A stretch of 64,000 bases of DNA from Lonicera japonica (GCA_021464415.1 CM038466.1:26909017-26973016), one strand, 5' to 3'; positions 50,533 to 63,371 are shown, counted from the stretch's first letter. Program-made: numbers and translations. The notes: a model not told the origin generated them from the sequence alone.

Positions 50533-53409
50533 ATATGTATAAGACATGTCGCTAAACAGAAAGATTTCCTCAACAAAATTATTTGAAAATTTTAAAACTC
50601 TTTCTAAAATGCCACATGGAGACCTTCATTAATTGGTCTCAAAATAAAACTTTCCAAAACTTCAAAGAGTTTAAGATAAGTTTTTCCATAATTTTCACTT
50701 GTTTTTATCATAATCTCATTTTCGCCATATATAAATACACAATCATTAAAAAGTTGTTAAAAATATAAACGAACTTCACCTTTCATGTGAGTTTAAAAAA
50801 TATATGAATTGTTGTATAAGCTTTCACATCTCATCAATTAAAATTATTTATATCTCAAAGGTTGAAAATGAAAATAATTAAAACAAGATTAATAAGGACT
50901 CATAATTTTAAAAAAATACATAAATTTTTTTCTTATATAAAATAATGTTTTCTATCATTAAAAATTCGGAATGCATATACCTTTTTTTTTCTTTATGAAA
51001 ATCCACTAGTGAATGTATGACCCCCCCACATTTCTAGGGAATAATGGAATATAAGCTTTCAAAACATAACTTTATTAATATCACATTTTCTCCCAAAGTA
51101 TTTATATATTTATATGTGGTATTTAAGTGATGCAACATAATACATTTATGTAAATGTGTGTAATTTTAATATCTATATAGTCAATTAGAGCACATATTTA
51201 ATTAAAATTATAACTACACAATTATAGTAATATCCCCATAAAGTATAATGAAATAGATTAAATTACAAATAAATATAATTTCATGAATTCTCCCTATAAG
51301 TTACAAAATAAATTCATTGATATTTAAATGATGATAATACCTCATAAATGTTATAATAAACATTCATCAAAAGCCATAAGTATTGAGTTCTAGGAAAAGT
51401 TGTATATGATTTTCCATGTCCACATTTATTGTACGAATTACACTCACATGCATCATCAAACTTTTTGTCTTGCTCACAATTTGCATTTATCATACATTTC
51501 TTAAAGCTTATAAATTACTAAACTTATGTATATACACAATAACAAGAACACTGCATGCACACATCATTTACAAGAGTTCAAAATCTTGTAACAATTTTTC
51601 ATCAAATAAAACTTGACTATTAATACTCTCCAAATCACCTTAAATAATTTTCAAGGAACTTAAAAAAGTTTTAGTTCCATTTTGAAAAATAATTTACGAT
51701 TTTTTAAAGTTTATGATGGTATACAAATATTATTTAGCTTTACAAAGTAATTTTACTAATATACTTATAAACAAACATTTTTTTTATTTTAGAAACCATA
51801 AATAAATATGGTAGTAGTTATGGATTTATAGGAATTTAATTTAAATTCAAAATTAACTCATGTCATTATGAAGTTAAAAAAACCTCATAAAATAAATTAT
51901 TTTAAAGCATATATATCTCTTCATGCAATAAGTAATATTACTATCATAAATGCACATGAAAGTTACAATCCCACATTTAAAATATAATAATTTCTTCATA
52001 AGAAGTTAATGAAAATATAATGGGATTAATGAAAATAGAATATACACATAATTTAGGTTTTGTTTTTTCTTTACCTCTCTCTTCCTCTGTTTTTTAATAG
52101 TATTTCATATTATAGTAATGAAAATATACATCAAGAGTTTTCTTTCAAGATTTAAGTAACTTTAATATATGGTATTTCTTATTTCCCGAGGAAACACTAT
52201 TTTACTCTATAGACAAAAATTCAACATTAACTAAAAAATAAATTATTTTTCACATAATAGTCATTATGGCTTTAGGTTACAATATATTCATTTATTTCAA
52301 TGATAATAAAATGTAATAAGTATTATAACCGACAATATTAATATATAGTCACAAATTTATAATATTTATGCATCATTACATCTTTACATGAACAAGTTAT
52401 GTGAAAAAGGCATATTACACCCATAACTAAAAAGGTTTGTAATTATTCATGCATGTTGAATTTTGTAACTCTCATATAATCAATATCAACATTTTTCTCT
52501 CAAAAATGTGACATTGTATTACCATGTCTACAAAAAGCACAAAATCTATGCCACACTAATTTTTATTATATAACTATCAAATTTCATTATTTAAACAACG
52601 ATGTAATAGACAAATAGCTTAACCAACAAATACATGTTTAACCCTATAACTTTTACATACATGCTAGGATATTATTTGATTAGGCAAACTAGTTTTATAA
52701 AGTTTCTTCTTTTTATAAACTTAATTTCAAAGTTTCATACCAAATAAAAATGCGCAAAAATTATTTTCGATCATTTTACAAGAAAATTGTTATAAACTAA
52801 ATCTAATAGAAACGGTTAGAAACTAAATATTATTTGATCTATTTGTTTCTCCATAAAATATGTTCTTCAACTTTCTAACATTTTTTTTTCGCAATAAACA
52901 TTTATGTAAACAAAATTGGCCATCATGTATTAATTTATAAGTAGATAGGCTCGAAAACTTACCTCGTAAATGGTTTACTATCGATAATTGCAATATATTA
53001 TTGTTTGAAAATTGCACATAAAAACATGCCGGTATTTGAATTCCTTTATGCTCCAAATTTTACAAGTGTTGTGCTCATTGTTCAACCTCCACCACAATTC
53101 ACATGTATATAAATCACACAATCACTTAATTAGATTATAAATCATTGTAAAATTTATATGCATTAAGAATAATATATTGCTTTAAAACTCATATTTTAGA
53201 TAAACTCAAAATTATAAAGGTAATTGTTATTTTTAAAATTACACTCAAACTTACAAATATTAAGAATTAATTCATCTTAATATAAATCTATTAAACGAAA
53301 AAGAACTTTCGTGCATGTCACACAATTTGCTTACAAAAGTAAAACTAAATCTTTTAACTATATTGAAATAATTTTCTTCTATAAATCAAAGCACATATTG
53401 TCCTTAGAT
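49318..53409. other. Interior of the minus-strand LTR element, no gene
   Basis: GC-richer for about 700 bases beside the purine tract (49500-50100), then uniformly AT-rich. Only chance frames up to 77 codons. A (TA)n run lies at about 50505-50529. Confidence 0.6.
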
Positions 53410-53911
53410 TGTTAGTAAAATAGCTTTGATTTGTTTTTTTAGTTATAAGTAAATTTAAGGTTTATTTTTATATGAAAATTATAGTAGAAAAATTTAGATA
53501 AAAGTTAAGAAACGCTAGCCTGTGAGAGTCGCGACAATTCGCTGTCCTAAGGACAATATCGCCTCCCTATGTATAGGTATTGATGATCGGTATAGTCCCC
53601 TAGATAAAACCCATAGGCTCGTAGGGTTGTCTCCTCCATGTGTACGTCCACAGGAAGACGATGAACCAATCCACGATCATGTTGCCTAAAACATTTGAAA
53701 TTATATATATATATATATATGAGGAGGAGAATAGTTTTATACCTTCTTGTTTTTTATTTGTCAAGACAAACGCATATTTATATAGTACTAAAATACTTAG
53801 GTTATAAATAAACATTAATACACTTTTAAAATGATTTAATCAAATAATTAAATTACATAAAAGCATATAAATAAAAGTGGTTACAAATCATTTTTTTATG
53901 TGTAACTTACA

Positions 53912-53956
<45 letters not shown>

Positions 53957-54043
53957 GTAGTGAATAATGATTATAATAAAAATGTATATTAATTATTAAG
54001 TAACTCATAAATAAATACTATTTTTATTGAAATATTTTCAACA
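53410..54043 (-). repeat. LTR of the minus-strand element (5' in its own orientation), short (ATT)n
   Basis: 634 bp; the same (ATT)n array is only about 43 bp here (53913-53955). Outside the array and the duplicated phrase, the two LTRs are very similar, so the insertion is fairly recent although the interior is coding-dead. Confidence 0.88.
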
Positions 54044-56594
54044 GTTAATTGGATGAATATATTTTGGATAGTACATGTTTAGTTGACTGCTCCCCAGAAG
54101 AATTAACATTACAGTGCAACTATTGCTAGACATATTAGAAGATATGATCCACTTTAATTACCTATTTATTGTAATTTCACTGCACTCGTAATATGTTTGT
54201 CTTGATTTTTTAATGTGTGGTACTATACATGAGTTTTGATATAATACCTTTTAACATACATGATTTTTTATAAAATATTTTTCACAATTTCTTACCTTTG
54301 AAATTCTTTTGGCACAGAGACATTACAACTCGATTAAAGCACGCTTATAATATGTGTCTGACTACTTTACATATTACGTCTTCCTTACAACTTGTTTAAT
54401 TACCATGAAAATTATCATATTCAAATATTCATATAAATAAAATGAATACCCACATTAATAATAACATGTCTATGGTGTCGCTCGCAAGATCAATTCAAAC
54501 GTGATGTATTCGTTTGCCAGATATGTTGTAAAGTGCTGGACTTAGACAATGGTCATATTACAATGTACGTTATATTAATTTCTTACTTTTTAAGAGATAT
54601 CAAACACTTAATATGTCTATCGCATGTATTTTTAAAAGAAATCAAATATTTAATATGTATGTCACATGCATTTTTTAAAATACATCAAACACTTAATATG
54701 TCTATTACTTGCCATAATATGACTGTTTTGTACATTTTTCGGGATCAAATATATGTATAACAATAGCACTGTATGTATATAGTAGATTTAACTGTGTTAT
54801 TTCTAATTTGTTAGGCTTAAATTTTGATTTTAAATTCCAAAACTTATCTCTACTTTGTTAGACTTAATTTTTGATTTTAAATTCTAAATTGTCTTAATTT
54901 GAACCTTCAAATGGATTATATCTTATATGTATTTTTCAAATCTTAGGATTCCTTAATTGTAGGACAAATTAATTTTTAATTAATAAAATCTGAAAGGACA
55001 ACTTTGGAAAAACACAAAATAATTTTAAAAACATTTAAATAATTTTTCAAAATTTGAAAAGATAATTATCCATAACTTTGGGTTGAAAACTAATTTCAAA
55101 AATGTGTTGGGCTAAATGCAAAACAATTTAAATTCTTGGGGCTAAAAACAAAAAGGCTTTATTCAATACTCTATCTTCACTCATTTTTATATACGCATTT
55201 TTCTTTTTGAAGTATAACAACAAAATTCGAACCCTTAATTTAGTTCTTATACTAATCAACAATGTGACTATTGCACAATTCAATTCTTAACTTCTAACAT
55301 ATCAATATATATGTGTTAATACTTTCAGAAAAAAAATAAAATGTCAAATATTGCCGATGAACACTCAACTATTACTATGCCATGTTGAGTAAAGGTAACT
55401 CCCTTAGTAAATAATGATTTTGCCTACTGAATTTCTAACACAAGTGTTGAGATCTTGTAATAAAAGAAGAAATTTTCTTCTCTGTAATTTAAACATCATA
55501 TAGATTCATTCTAAAGAGATTTGGTTTTTTACTAAAGGCCAAGAGTATTTTGATTTTCTTTTAACTACCAGGGTTTCAACTCCCAACTCCTTTCCCCTCC
55601 CCTCTAATTTGACCAACTTAATTTCATCTCAAAAACACAATTCTCATATATTAACAAGGGGTTGGCAATATTGGCTTTTGGCATTGAAAGGTAGTTTATT
55701 ATTAGAACATAATTTTCATTAATTTGCTTGTGTGATTTTGTTGCTTCTCGTGACAGCTTTCAATATATATTTTTTTTAATTAATTTGAACAATTTATATG
55801 TTAAACTGTCTAGTTGGTTGCAATTGGCCCCACATAGAAGGACAAACTATTCCCGCTAGAGGGGCCAACTCAGTTGATGGCTCTTTTTTTTCTATTTTTT
55901 TTTCTTTCCATATCTTCTCCCCACAGGGAGTAGAATTGAATTATAACTATGGGTACAATAATAGTTAAACGATATATATTTATTTAGTATTCACAGTGAA
56001 AAAAAATTTAAAATAACATTACTAGTTCATACAAAAGACATATTTTTCTAAAAAATTTAAGTTTTTGGTATTTAATATTCAACATTAAGATTTAGCATTT
56101 CGTGATTATGGACTTAATTAAAAAAACAAAGGAAACACAACGTCAAAATTTGAATTTGAAATTGCATGCATTAATTTGATATGAGTGGACTAGAAAAAAG
56201 TTTCTACATAGAAAATATGTCTTAATTTAAACACAATTAATTCCTCGAAATTGTAGTGACTACATAAATATTTCCCAAATGAAAGTAGTTAGAAAGAGAA
56301 AAAAGGAAATATATATTAAAGGCACCTTAATGAATTCAACTTTTACCAATTACCAGTACAGATTTTCCACCCCCATTAATGGTGATCACTTTCCTAAACA
56401 TGTGCTTTATATTTGTGTTTATATATATTCATTCCCCATTTATACGACAATACCTATATATATATAGGCTTATATACAGTTTATGCTTTCTCAAAACACC
56501 TTTAAAATATATAATCAAAAGCTAACAGCTACCAATATTCCTTCCAGGTTTGATCTCTTTTTTCATGGTATGAATATATCTCGTTACTATGTAT
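54044..56594. other. Intergenic; three 43-bp tandem units
   Basis: At 54596-54713 three degenerate units of about 43 bp carry ATCAAACACTTAATATGTCT. An open frame across them is a by-product. Otherwise AT-rich with no gene. Confidence 0.55.
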
Positions 56595-56597
56595 TAA

Positions 56598-56894
56598 GGC
56601 TCCGTCTAATGACAAGATGAAAAATGATAATAAAACTATTAATTTTTGTGATAAATTAGAAATGAATTGAGTACTGTCCATTCCATGCTTATAATGAGTA
56701 AATTGAATGTCCTCCATTCATCTTTATTTTTTTCCGATTTTTTTTTCTTTCTTTTCATCCAAAGATTTTTTTTCCATGGACAACGCGAAAAAGTACGCAG
56801 AAGGATATCTTACCACATTGCACAATTTATTTTTCATCTTCTCACAAAAATAAATTATTTTGTCTTCATTTTTAATCTTATTATCAAACGGAGT
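56598..56894. mobile_element. Tourist/PIF-type MITE, TAA target duplication, in lyase gene 2 upstream region
   Basis: Ends GGCTCCGTCTAATGA and, inverted, ACTCCGTTTGATAATA; subterminal AAAAATGA is shared too. TAA at 56595-56597 and 56895-56897. About 650-950 bp upstream of the lyase gene 2 start. Same terminal type as 15850 and 25301. Confidence 0.82.
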
Positions 56895-57014
56895 TAAAAT
56901 TTTCATGTTTTAGCCCTTTGAAATGGTGATAGTGATTGTAAGTGTACATACTAAATTTTCAGTGTCTTGATGGATACTTATCTTTATTTTATTTTCAAAG
57001 AGTTTTTGCTATCA

Positions 57015-57345
57015 CTACAATAATTTGTTCAATCAGCTAGTGATAGAATTTTTTGTGACATAAACACATTTTCATCACTAAATATGCAAACAAAAATTTT
57101 GTGATATGATGAAACAATGAATCTATTCATTTGAAAAATTGTGATAGCCAACAGATTGGTGATGAAAGTCAACATTTCGTCATTGAAAGGTGTTTCCTTG
57201 AATGTGGTGCAAAATTTTAGTGACGTAGAGAATTTAGTGACCAAAACCTTTTGTGATGAAAATCAGAATTTGTGGAAGACGTTGATGAAATCTTGTCACA
57301 AATGTAGTCAAAAGTTTCCGTCATTGACAAGTCATTTTGTTGTAT
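57015..57345. mobile_element. Possible CACTA-derived remnant upstream of lyase gene 2
   Basis: Begins CACTACAATAATTTG and contains many GTGATGAAA / TTTCATCAC-type motifs in both orientations, as in subterminal regions of CACTA miniature elements. The right end (TCATTTTGTTGTATA) is only a weak inverted match. The 75-codon frames on both strands are by-products. It ends about 200 bp before the gene 2 ATG. Confidence 0.4.
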
Positions 57346-57549
57346 ATCTTCTCTTATGGTTCTTTTGAACTAACTCGTTCAAAATAAGACTGGAAATCAA
57401 GTTTTTTTGTACAAAATTTTGTTATGTTCCACAAAGTTTCTCCATACGCTTCAATTAAAATTGCTTATTTACATAATTTGTTGTGATATTCTGGTCTGCA
57501 GATTATATATATATATATAGATATATACACATAAATTATTGATCAAAAT

Positions 57550-60500
57550 ATGAAGGAAGTACAAAGGAGTGTGCTTCTTGGGTTAATGGGCCTTCTTGTT
57601 CAATTTCTCTTCTTGCAAAGTAACTGCGGACAACTCCATGGGTAAGAAGACCAAGTAATTAATTAGCAAATTTTCTTTTACTGTTAATTGCAGTGTTCAA
57701 TTTTATTTAATCAAATGAGCCTCTTGATTTGGGTTATTTCATTTATGTGAAACTAAAATATAATGTATCTAGCAAAAGTTAAAATAATTCAGATTCGGAC
57801 TAAAGTTCAAGTGGTTGAAACCTTGAGGATTCACGCAGGGCATCTGGTTTTGAACCTCATCCCTTCTCCTCAAACCATGTTTAATGGTAAAAAGAAATTG
57901 AACCCTAGATTTGGGCCATTTCATGTTTAATTTACTATAGCTAAAATGAAATTAATCTAATTTTTAATTTGCTCATGTATTTTCACTTGCATATATATGG
58001 GTTATTTGTACGCACTCCATATTAATTCACACACAATTAAGGGAAATTGCAGTCTACAACTTTAGTTAAACTAAAGTGGTCACAAGGCTACACCCCATTC
58101 TGTAATTTTCTCAAACTTTTTATTTTCTGGTTTTGTGACTCTTTTTGCATAACAGAAAGTTGCATTGCACATTTGTACCACAAGTTATTCTAAAACATAC
58201 AACTGCCTCAACATGCTTGAGTCATGATTTTTGGCACTTTTTTTCCTCAAATTTATAGGGTACTGTGCAATTACGTGTATTCGCATGAAAAAACTATTTG
58301 GTCCAATGTTCATTGAATGGTATATATATATGACGAGTTAGAACAAATTGATGTATCTTTGTTCTAAATTCAGAAAAATGCGCAATATAGACAAAACCGA
58401 AGAGTTAACGCATTCCCGGATACATTTAGACGCACATGGAAATCATGTAAGTTCTAACCAACTCTATTTATTTTTTTCCTGTATTCGTGCATCTTTAGAT
58501 AATTAAGTGATATGTTTATAATTGTTACATGCTTAAGCGAATGAATTTTAATTCAATTTTTTTGCATTGAAATTGAAATTGAAATTTTATCCAGGTTGTA
58601 ATGAGTAATGGTCTCCTAAATGTCACATTATTGACCCCAGATGGTTTAATCACTGGAATCTCATACAAAGGACAAGAATTACTTGAAATCCTCAATCTTG
58701 AAGATGATAGGGAGTATGTACACATATATATATATATTTCTTTAAATAAATTTTCCCTCTCATTTTCCTTTTCCATCTCCAAATCCGTGACACAAACACA
58801 ACCAGATTTTTTCACAAATTCTTTGTTGCATGAATCACTAATGGAATTACACAAAATACAGGTACTGGGATGTTGTTTGGAACACGCCAGGTTCTGATAT
58901 TAATATGGACAAGTTAGTTTCTCTACTGAAAGAATATTTGATATTACTGGACGCCTTTTTTTGTCATTAAAATCTTCAAAGTTATAATTCAAATGTGGAA
59001 TCCAACTTAACAATATATTGTTGTGCAGATTAACAGGGACAAGCTTCAAAGTTATTATTCAAAATGAGAACCAAATTGAGCTTTCATTTACTAAGACATG
59101 GAGTGAAGGAGATTCAAAAGTTCCCTTGAACATAGACAAAAGGTGGATTACTTTTTTTTTTCCTTCGTTCTTTTTGTATATGGCCTTACTTCGATGGTAC
59201 AATTATGTTAACGTTTTTGCGCAACTATATGTTAATTAGGTTTATAATGTTACGGGGTGACACGGGATTTTATGCATATACAATATTGGAACGCTTGAAG
59301 GGTTGGCCTGATTTCGATCTCCAAGAGGGAAGAATGGTATTCAAGCTTCAACAGAACAAGTAAAAAGAAAAAACCATTCAGATGATAATTTGTTGTCTAA
59401 TAATGTAATATATGAATGTTATTTTACTAATGAAATTTTTTCTCTTACCAAAATATGGTGTATTGTGTTTGATGGTGGATTTATAGATTTCATTACATGG
59501 CTGTATCGGACGATAGGCAAAGGATGATGCCGATGCCAGAGGATCGTGTGACTGGTCAAGTGCTTGATTATCCAGAAGCTGTTCTCTTGACAAAGCCAAC
59601 AGATCAAATGTTAAGAGGAGAGGTATTTAGCGTTTTTCATTCTCTTCTAGAACAATGTTTCAAGTACCGCATGTTTTGTCATCTTACTTCTATATATTGT
59701 ACGTTTAAGCGAGCATCTTATAAGAAATATACATTACATAAAATGTTTCAATAAACGCGATAATGCATGTATGGAGTCTAAATATTAGGAATATTTGTGG
59801 TCAAGGCTTGAGTTTTGGTCATATTAGTCATGTAATTAAGAGATTTGAATGCATTTAGGTGGATGACAAGTATTTATACTCATGCGAAAATAAAGATAAC
59901 AAGGTGCACGGTTGGATAAGCAACGATCCAAGCAACGAGCCACCAATAGGGTTTTGGATGATCACACCATCCAATGAGTTTCGCACCGGTGGGCCCATCA
60001 AGCAAGATCTCACCTCCCATGTGGGCCCCACTACACTTGCCGTAAGTATTTCTTAAATGGTGGGACTGTTATTGAATCAATTATTGTTATTGTCAAAACA
60101 ATATACAACAGTAAAAGTGCATAGTATAACTTTTCAAAACAGTATTATGTTCTAGTAAAGACATAATTGATATGGTAATAGAGGTATCCTTTCCCAAAAG
60201 TTGCTTTTGTACCATATCACAATACAATTTTTCGTTATACAATTCAAGTTTGTACATGGAGTTTCGAATAGTACTCTATGGTTTTTAGGTTTATAAATGT
60301 TAATAATTCTCTTTATGATGTACAGATGTTTATTAGCACCCATTACGCGGGTAAAGATCTAGCTTTGGAGTTTAGAAATGGAGAGCCATGGAAAAAGGTT
60401 TTAGGCCCTGTTTTTGTATATCTCAACTCTGACATGGCAGCAAAGAATACACCTTATGTACTTTGGAATGATGCAAAAACAAGAGTAAGTACTTACAATT

Positions 60501-62860
60501 ATGGCCTTCTTATATTTATTAGTCTCCATCCAAAAAAATTGAAAATAAGGCCTGAGCGATTGTCCACCTTGCAAGCAGGCGTAACATTTTCTTCTAATAG
60601 ATATCAAACATTATGGCTTATTTGAAAAATGTTCTTCACAGTTTAAGCAATTGGTATTTATACCGAGCATGCATTAATGTATTGTTCATTTCGAAGATGC
60701 ACAAACCCATCAATACATCCAGTATATTTAATCAGTTGACGAAGCCCGTAACTGCTCTAATTTATGTTCATCATATATAAATCAGATGTTAAAGGAAACA
60801 GCAAGATGGCCATATGATTTTCCACTTTCTAAAGACTTCCTTCAATCGGATCAAAGGGGTAGCGTTGGAGGTCAACTATCAGTCCTCGACAGGTATTAGT
60901 TTTCCTTATTAATAAACTTTATCATATATGGTGCTAACTTTTTGTTTTTTTCAGATATATCAATAAAAAAGCTATGCCAGCATATTTTGCATATGTAGGG
61001 TTGGCTTCTCCGGGTGAATCAGGCTCATGGCAAAGAGAAAGCAAGGTTAGCTTTAGACTTCAGAGATGATAACAAAAACTGCCTTGAATCCCAAAACAAC
61101 AACCTATAAAAATATAATGTACTACTATATTTTGTTTCAGGGTTATCAATTTTGGTCTCAGACAGACTCCAAGGGAAATTTCTTAATCAACGCAGTCAGA
61201 GCAGGGACTTATAACTTATTCGCATGGGTTCCCGGTTTCATTGGGGACTATAAGTACCGTTCCACGATAACAATCAAGCCAGGTTTCTACTTCTAAGCCT
61301 TTTGAATATCTGATCTAGCTAGCTACTTGTTTGAAATTTACAAATACAAAAAATGTTTGGTAGCTGAATTCCTTCTCGTGATTTTCCATTGCAGGTTCTA
61401 CTATCAAACTAAGTGGTTTGGTGTACGAGCCTCCAAGAACTGGTGCTACACTGTGGGAAATAGGCTTACCCGATCGTAGTGCTAATGAGTTTTACATCCC
61501 TGATCCTCCGCCAACGCTCAAGAGCTATTCATACGAAAATCGTGTTGACAAGTTAGTATGTTACGTTATTCAAATCCCCCAAAAGGGTCATTTTGATTCT
61601 TTGTATAGAATTTTCAAGACTTTAGAATTTGGATAAAAAAAATTGACAAAAAAATATTAAATTTTAAACAAAAAATATCAACGATATTCAAATTTAAGAT
61701 ATGCGGAAATATTTTTATCTTATCATTTAATCTAATTAATCTAGGTAAAAAAAAAAATTGCAGTCTAATCAAAATGGACCATATGTGAGCTTCTCATTAT
61801 TGGGCTTTAAATGCAACAGGTTTAGGCAATATGGGCTGTGGGCTCGTTATGCAGATTTATATCCTAACAATGATTTGGTTTACACAATTGGTGTTAGTAA
61901 TTATGAGACAGATTGGTTCTATGCTCATGTTACTAGGTAAATTTTTTCACTCTTTCTATTTGGGTTGTATTATTGTTAAAATGATTATATTTATTATTAA
62001 AACAATATAGAACTTTAAAAATATTTGGTATAATTTTTCAAAAAAATATTAATTTCTTGTAAAGAGATAATTACTTTCACAATATGAGTTGTCTTCTATT
62101 CCTTTTTATTTTTCTTTGTCACTTAATTCCGAATCAAAGATGCATTTTTTTCTGTTTGCCATGATGATACATTTGACAAAATGAGATTGAAGTATTGGTA
62201 CTTTTATGTTCATACCACTTTATTGTGTCAATTTTTTGTACTTGATTTGATATTCGTATGAACCTACTTTTTTATTGCAGGAAAGTGGGAGAAAATACCT
62301 TCAAGGCAACCACACGGCAAATAATATTTCAAATGAAGAGTGTAAATACGAATCGAATTTACACTCTCCGGTTGGCATTAGCATCCGCTAATGATGCTGA
62401 ATTACAAGTAATTCTATAAACAACTTAGTTTTCACTTGTTCGACTAGTTCCTTTTTCGCACTCATGCTTTTTTACTGTATTGAAAAAAAAAAGTAATTAT
62501 CTATATAAATGTAAAGTATGGCTAAATTAATTAACTGTTTAGTTTGGATTAAATAGATTGTATTTTTCTCACTTTTATTTCAATTGGGTGATTTGTGTAA
62601 TTGTGTATGACAAGGTTGAAATCAACGAGCCAAGTGTACCTCCTTTCTTTACAACGGGGCTGATAGGGAAGGACAATGCAATAGCAAGGCATGGAATTCA
62701 TGGATTGTACTGGTTGTTTAATGTTAGTATACCTGGATGTAAACTAATCACCGGAAAAAACACAATCTTCCTAACGCAGTCAAGAGACGTTGGCGAGTTT
62801 CGTGGTATTATGTATGACTACATTCGTTTAGAAGGCCCTCCTAATTCTAATACGCGATAA
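57550..62860 (+). CDS. Rhamnogalacturonate lyase, PL4 (gene 2, 16 exons, 677 aa)
   Basis: Paralogue of the lyase at 19-24.6 kb, same predicted pectin-cleaving role outside the cell. Exons: 57550-57641, 58374-58446, 58595-58713, 58862-58912, 59029-59142, 59240-59359, 59487-59622, 59859-60041, 60326-60484, 60786-60892, 60955-61045, 61141-61282, 61395-61551, 61820-61936, 62281-62407, 62615-62860. They total 2034 nt with an open frame. Seven exons (3, 6, 7, 10, 11, 12, 14) have exactly the lengths of their gene 1 counterparts (119, 120, 136, 107, 91, 142, 117 nt), and all phases agree. The signal peptide is MKEVQRSVLLGLMGLL and following residues. Conserved blocks are HYMAVSDDRQ, DDKY (Lys239), FWMITPSNEFRTGGP, HYAGK (His302), YNLFAWVPG and GLIGKDNAIARHGIHGLY. 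Exon 8 carries a 4-residue insertion relative to gene 1. Exon 1 is the least certain part because signal-peptide exons are poorly conserved. The last intron ends in AAG. Confidence 0.94.
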
Positions 62861-63117
62861 TAGAGATGTTCCCGGAAGCTCCAATTCTGGGCTTTGGAAT
62901 TGATACCGGGATTAGACTAATTTTTAGTTTGAAATATATATTGTACCAACTCAACTTGTGAGGATACTCTAAAAGAGACGTTCGGGTACGTATCTCTTGT
63001 GATTGTAGTTTAATTATAGGACGTATCCGTGTTATAACAAAATATGAAATGGAAAGTACATGCATCGTTTTAGTCTCATTGCCACTATTTGATTTTACAT
63101 CAATTTTATAAGTCCTT
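62861..63117. other. Likely 3' UTR and flank of lyase gene 2
   Basis: Immediately after the gene 2 stop. No further exon is visible. No canonical AATAAA was picked out with confidence. Confidence 0.4.
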
Positions 63118-63371
63118 TGTGTTCGAATTTGGATTGATCATCAAACTCTAGGGTACATGTTTCCCACGCAACTTTAATTAAACTTTTGCATTGTTGTGAA
63201 TGCACTCAAGTACTGTTCAATGTGTTCAAATTTTTTCCTATGTGTTGTGAATGCACTCAACTCAATTGTTGTGAATGCACTCAAGTCCTATGTGTTCAAA
63301 TTTGGATTGATAATCGAACCTTAGGGTACATGTTATCCCAACTTTATTTAAACCGTTGCATTGTTGTGAAT
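63118..63371. repeat. Local direct duplication with repeated TGTTGTGAATGCACTCAA
   Basis: An approximately 80-bp block (TGTGTTCGAATTTGGATTGA ... GCATTGTTGTGAAT) at 63118-63201 recurs in altered form at 63290-63371. Between and within them, TTGTGAATGCACTCAA occurs three times (about 63194, 63245, 63269). The short frame here, rich in the peptide CCECTQ, is a by-product. Confidence 0.85.

Larger units (their letters stand above)
48616..54043 (-). mobile_element. LTR retrotransposon without coding capacity, minus orientation
   Basis: Two direct repeats (48616-49317, 53410-54043) begin TGTTAGTAAAATAG and end ATATTTTCAACA on the plus strand; flanks GTTAT and GTTAA agree at 4 of 5. A purine tract on the minus strand (complement of TTCCCCCACT at 49318-49327) abuts one LTR, which sets the orientation. 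The first part of the interior on that side shares a GTGAxTxGAGATCCCA-type segment with the noncoding 3' region of the copia element at about 41028. The remaining 3.3 kb is very AT-rich with no recognisable retroviral-type domain. Confidence 0.85.

Noticed and set aside
54533..54760. 75-codon frame with internal peptide repeats
   Set aside because: Produced by three degenerate 43-bp tandem DNA units; no other coding evidence.
61757..61766. Alternative acceptor TTGCAG in lyase gene 2 intron 13
   Set aside because: Using it would add sequence that breaks the match to the exon 14 start (FRQYGLW) conserved with gene 1; the acceptor at 61819 keeps phase and length (117 nt).
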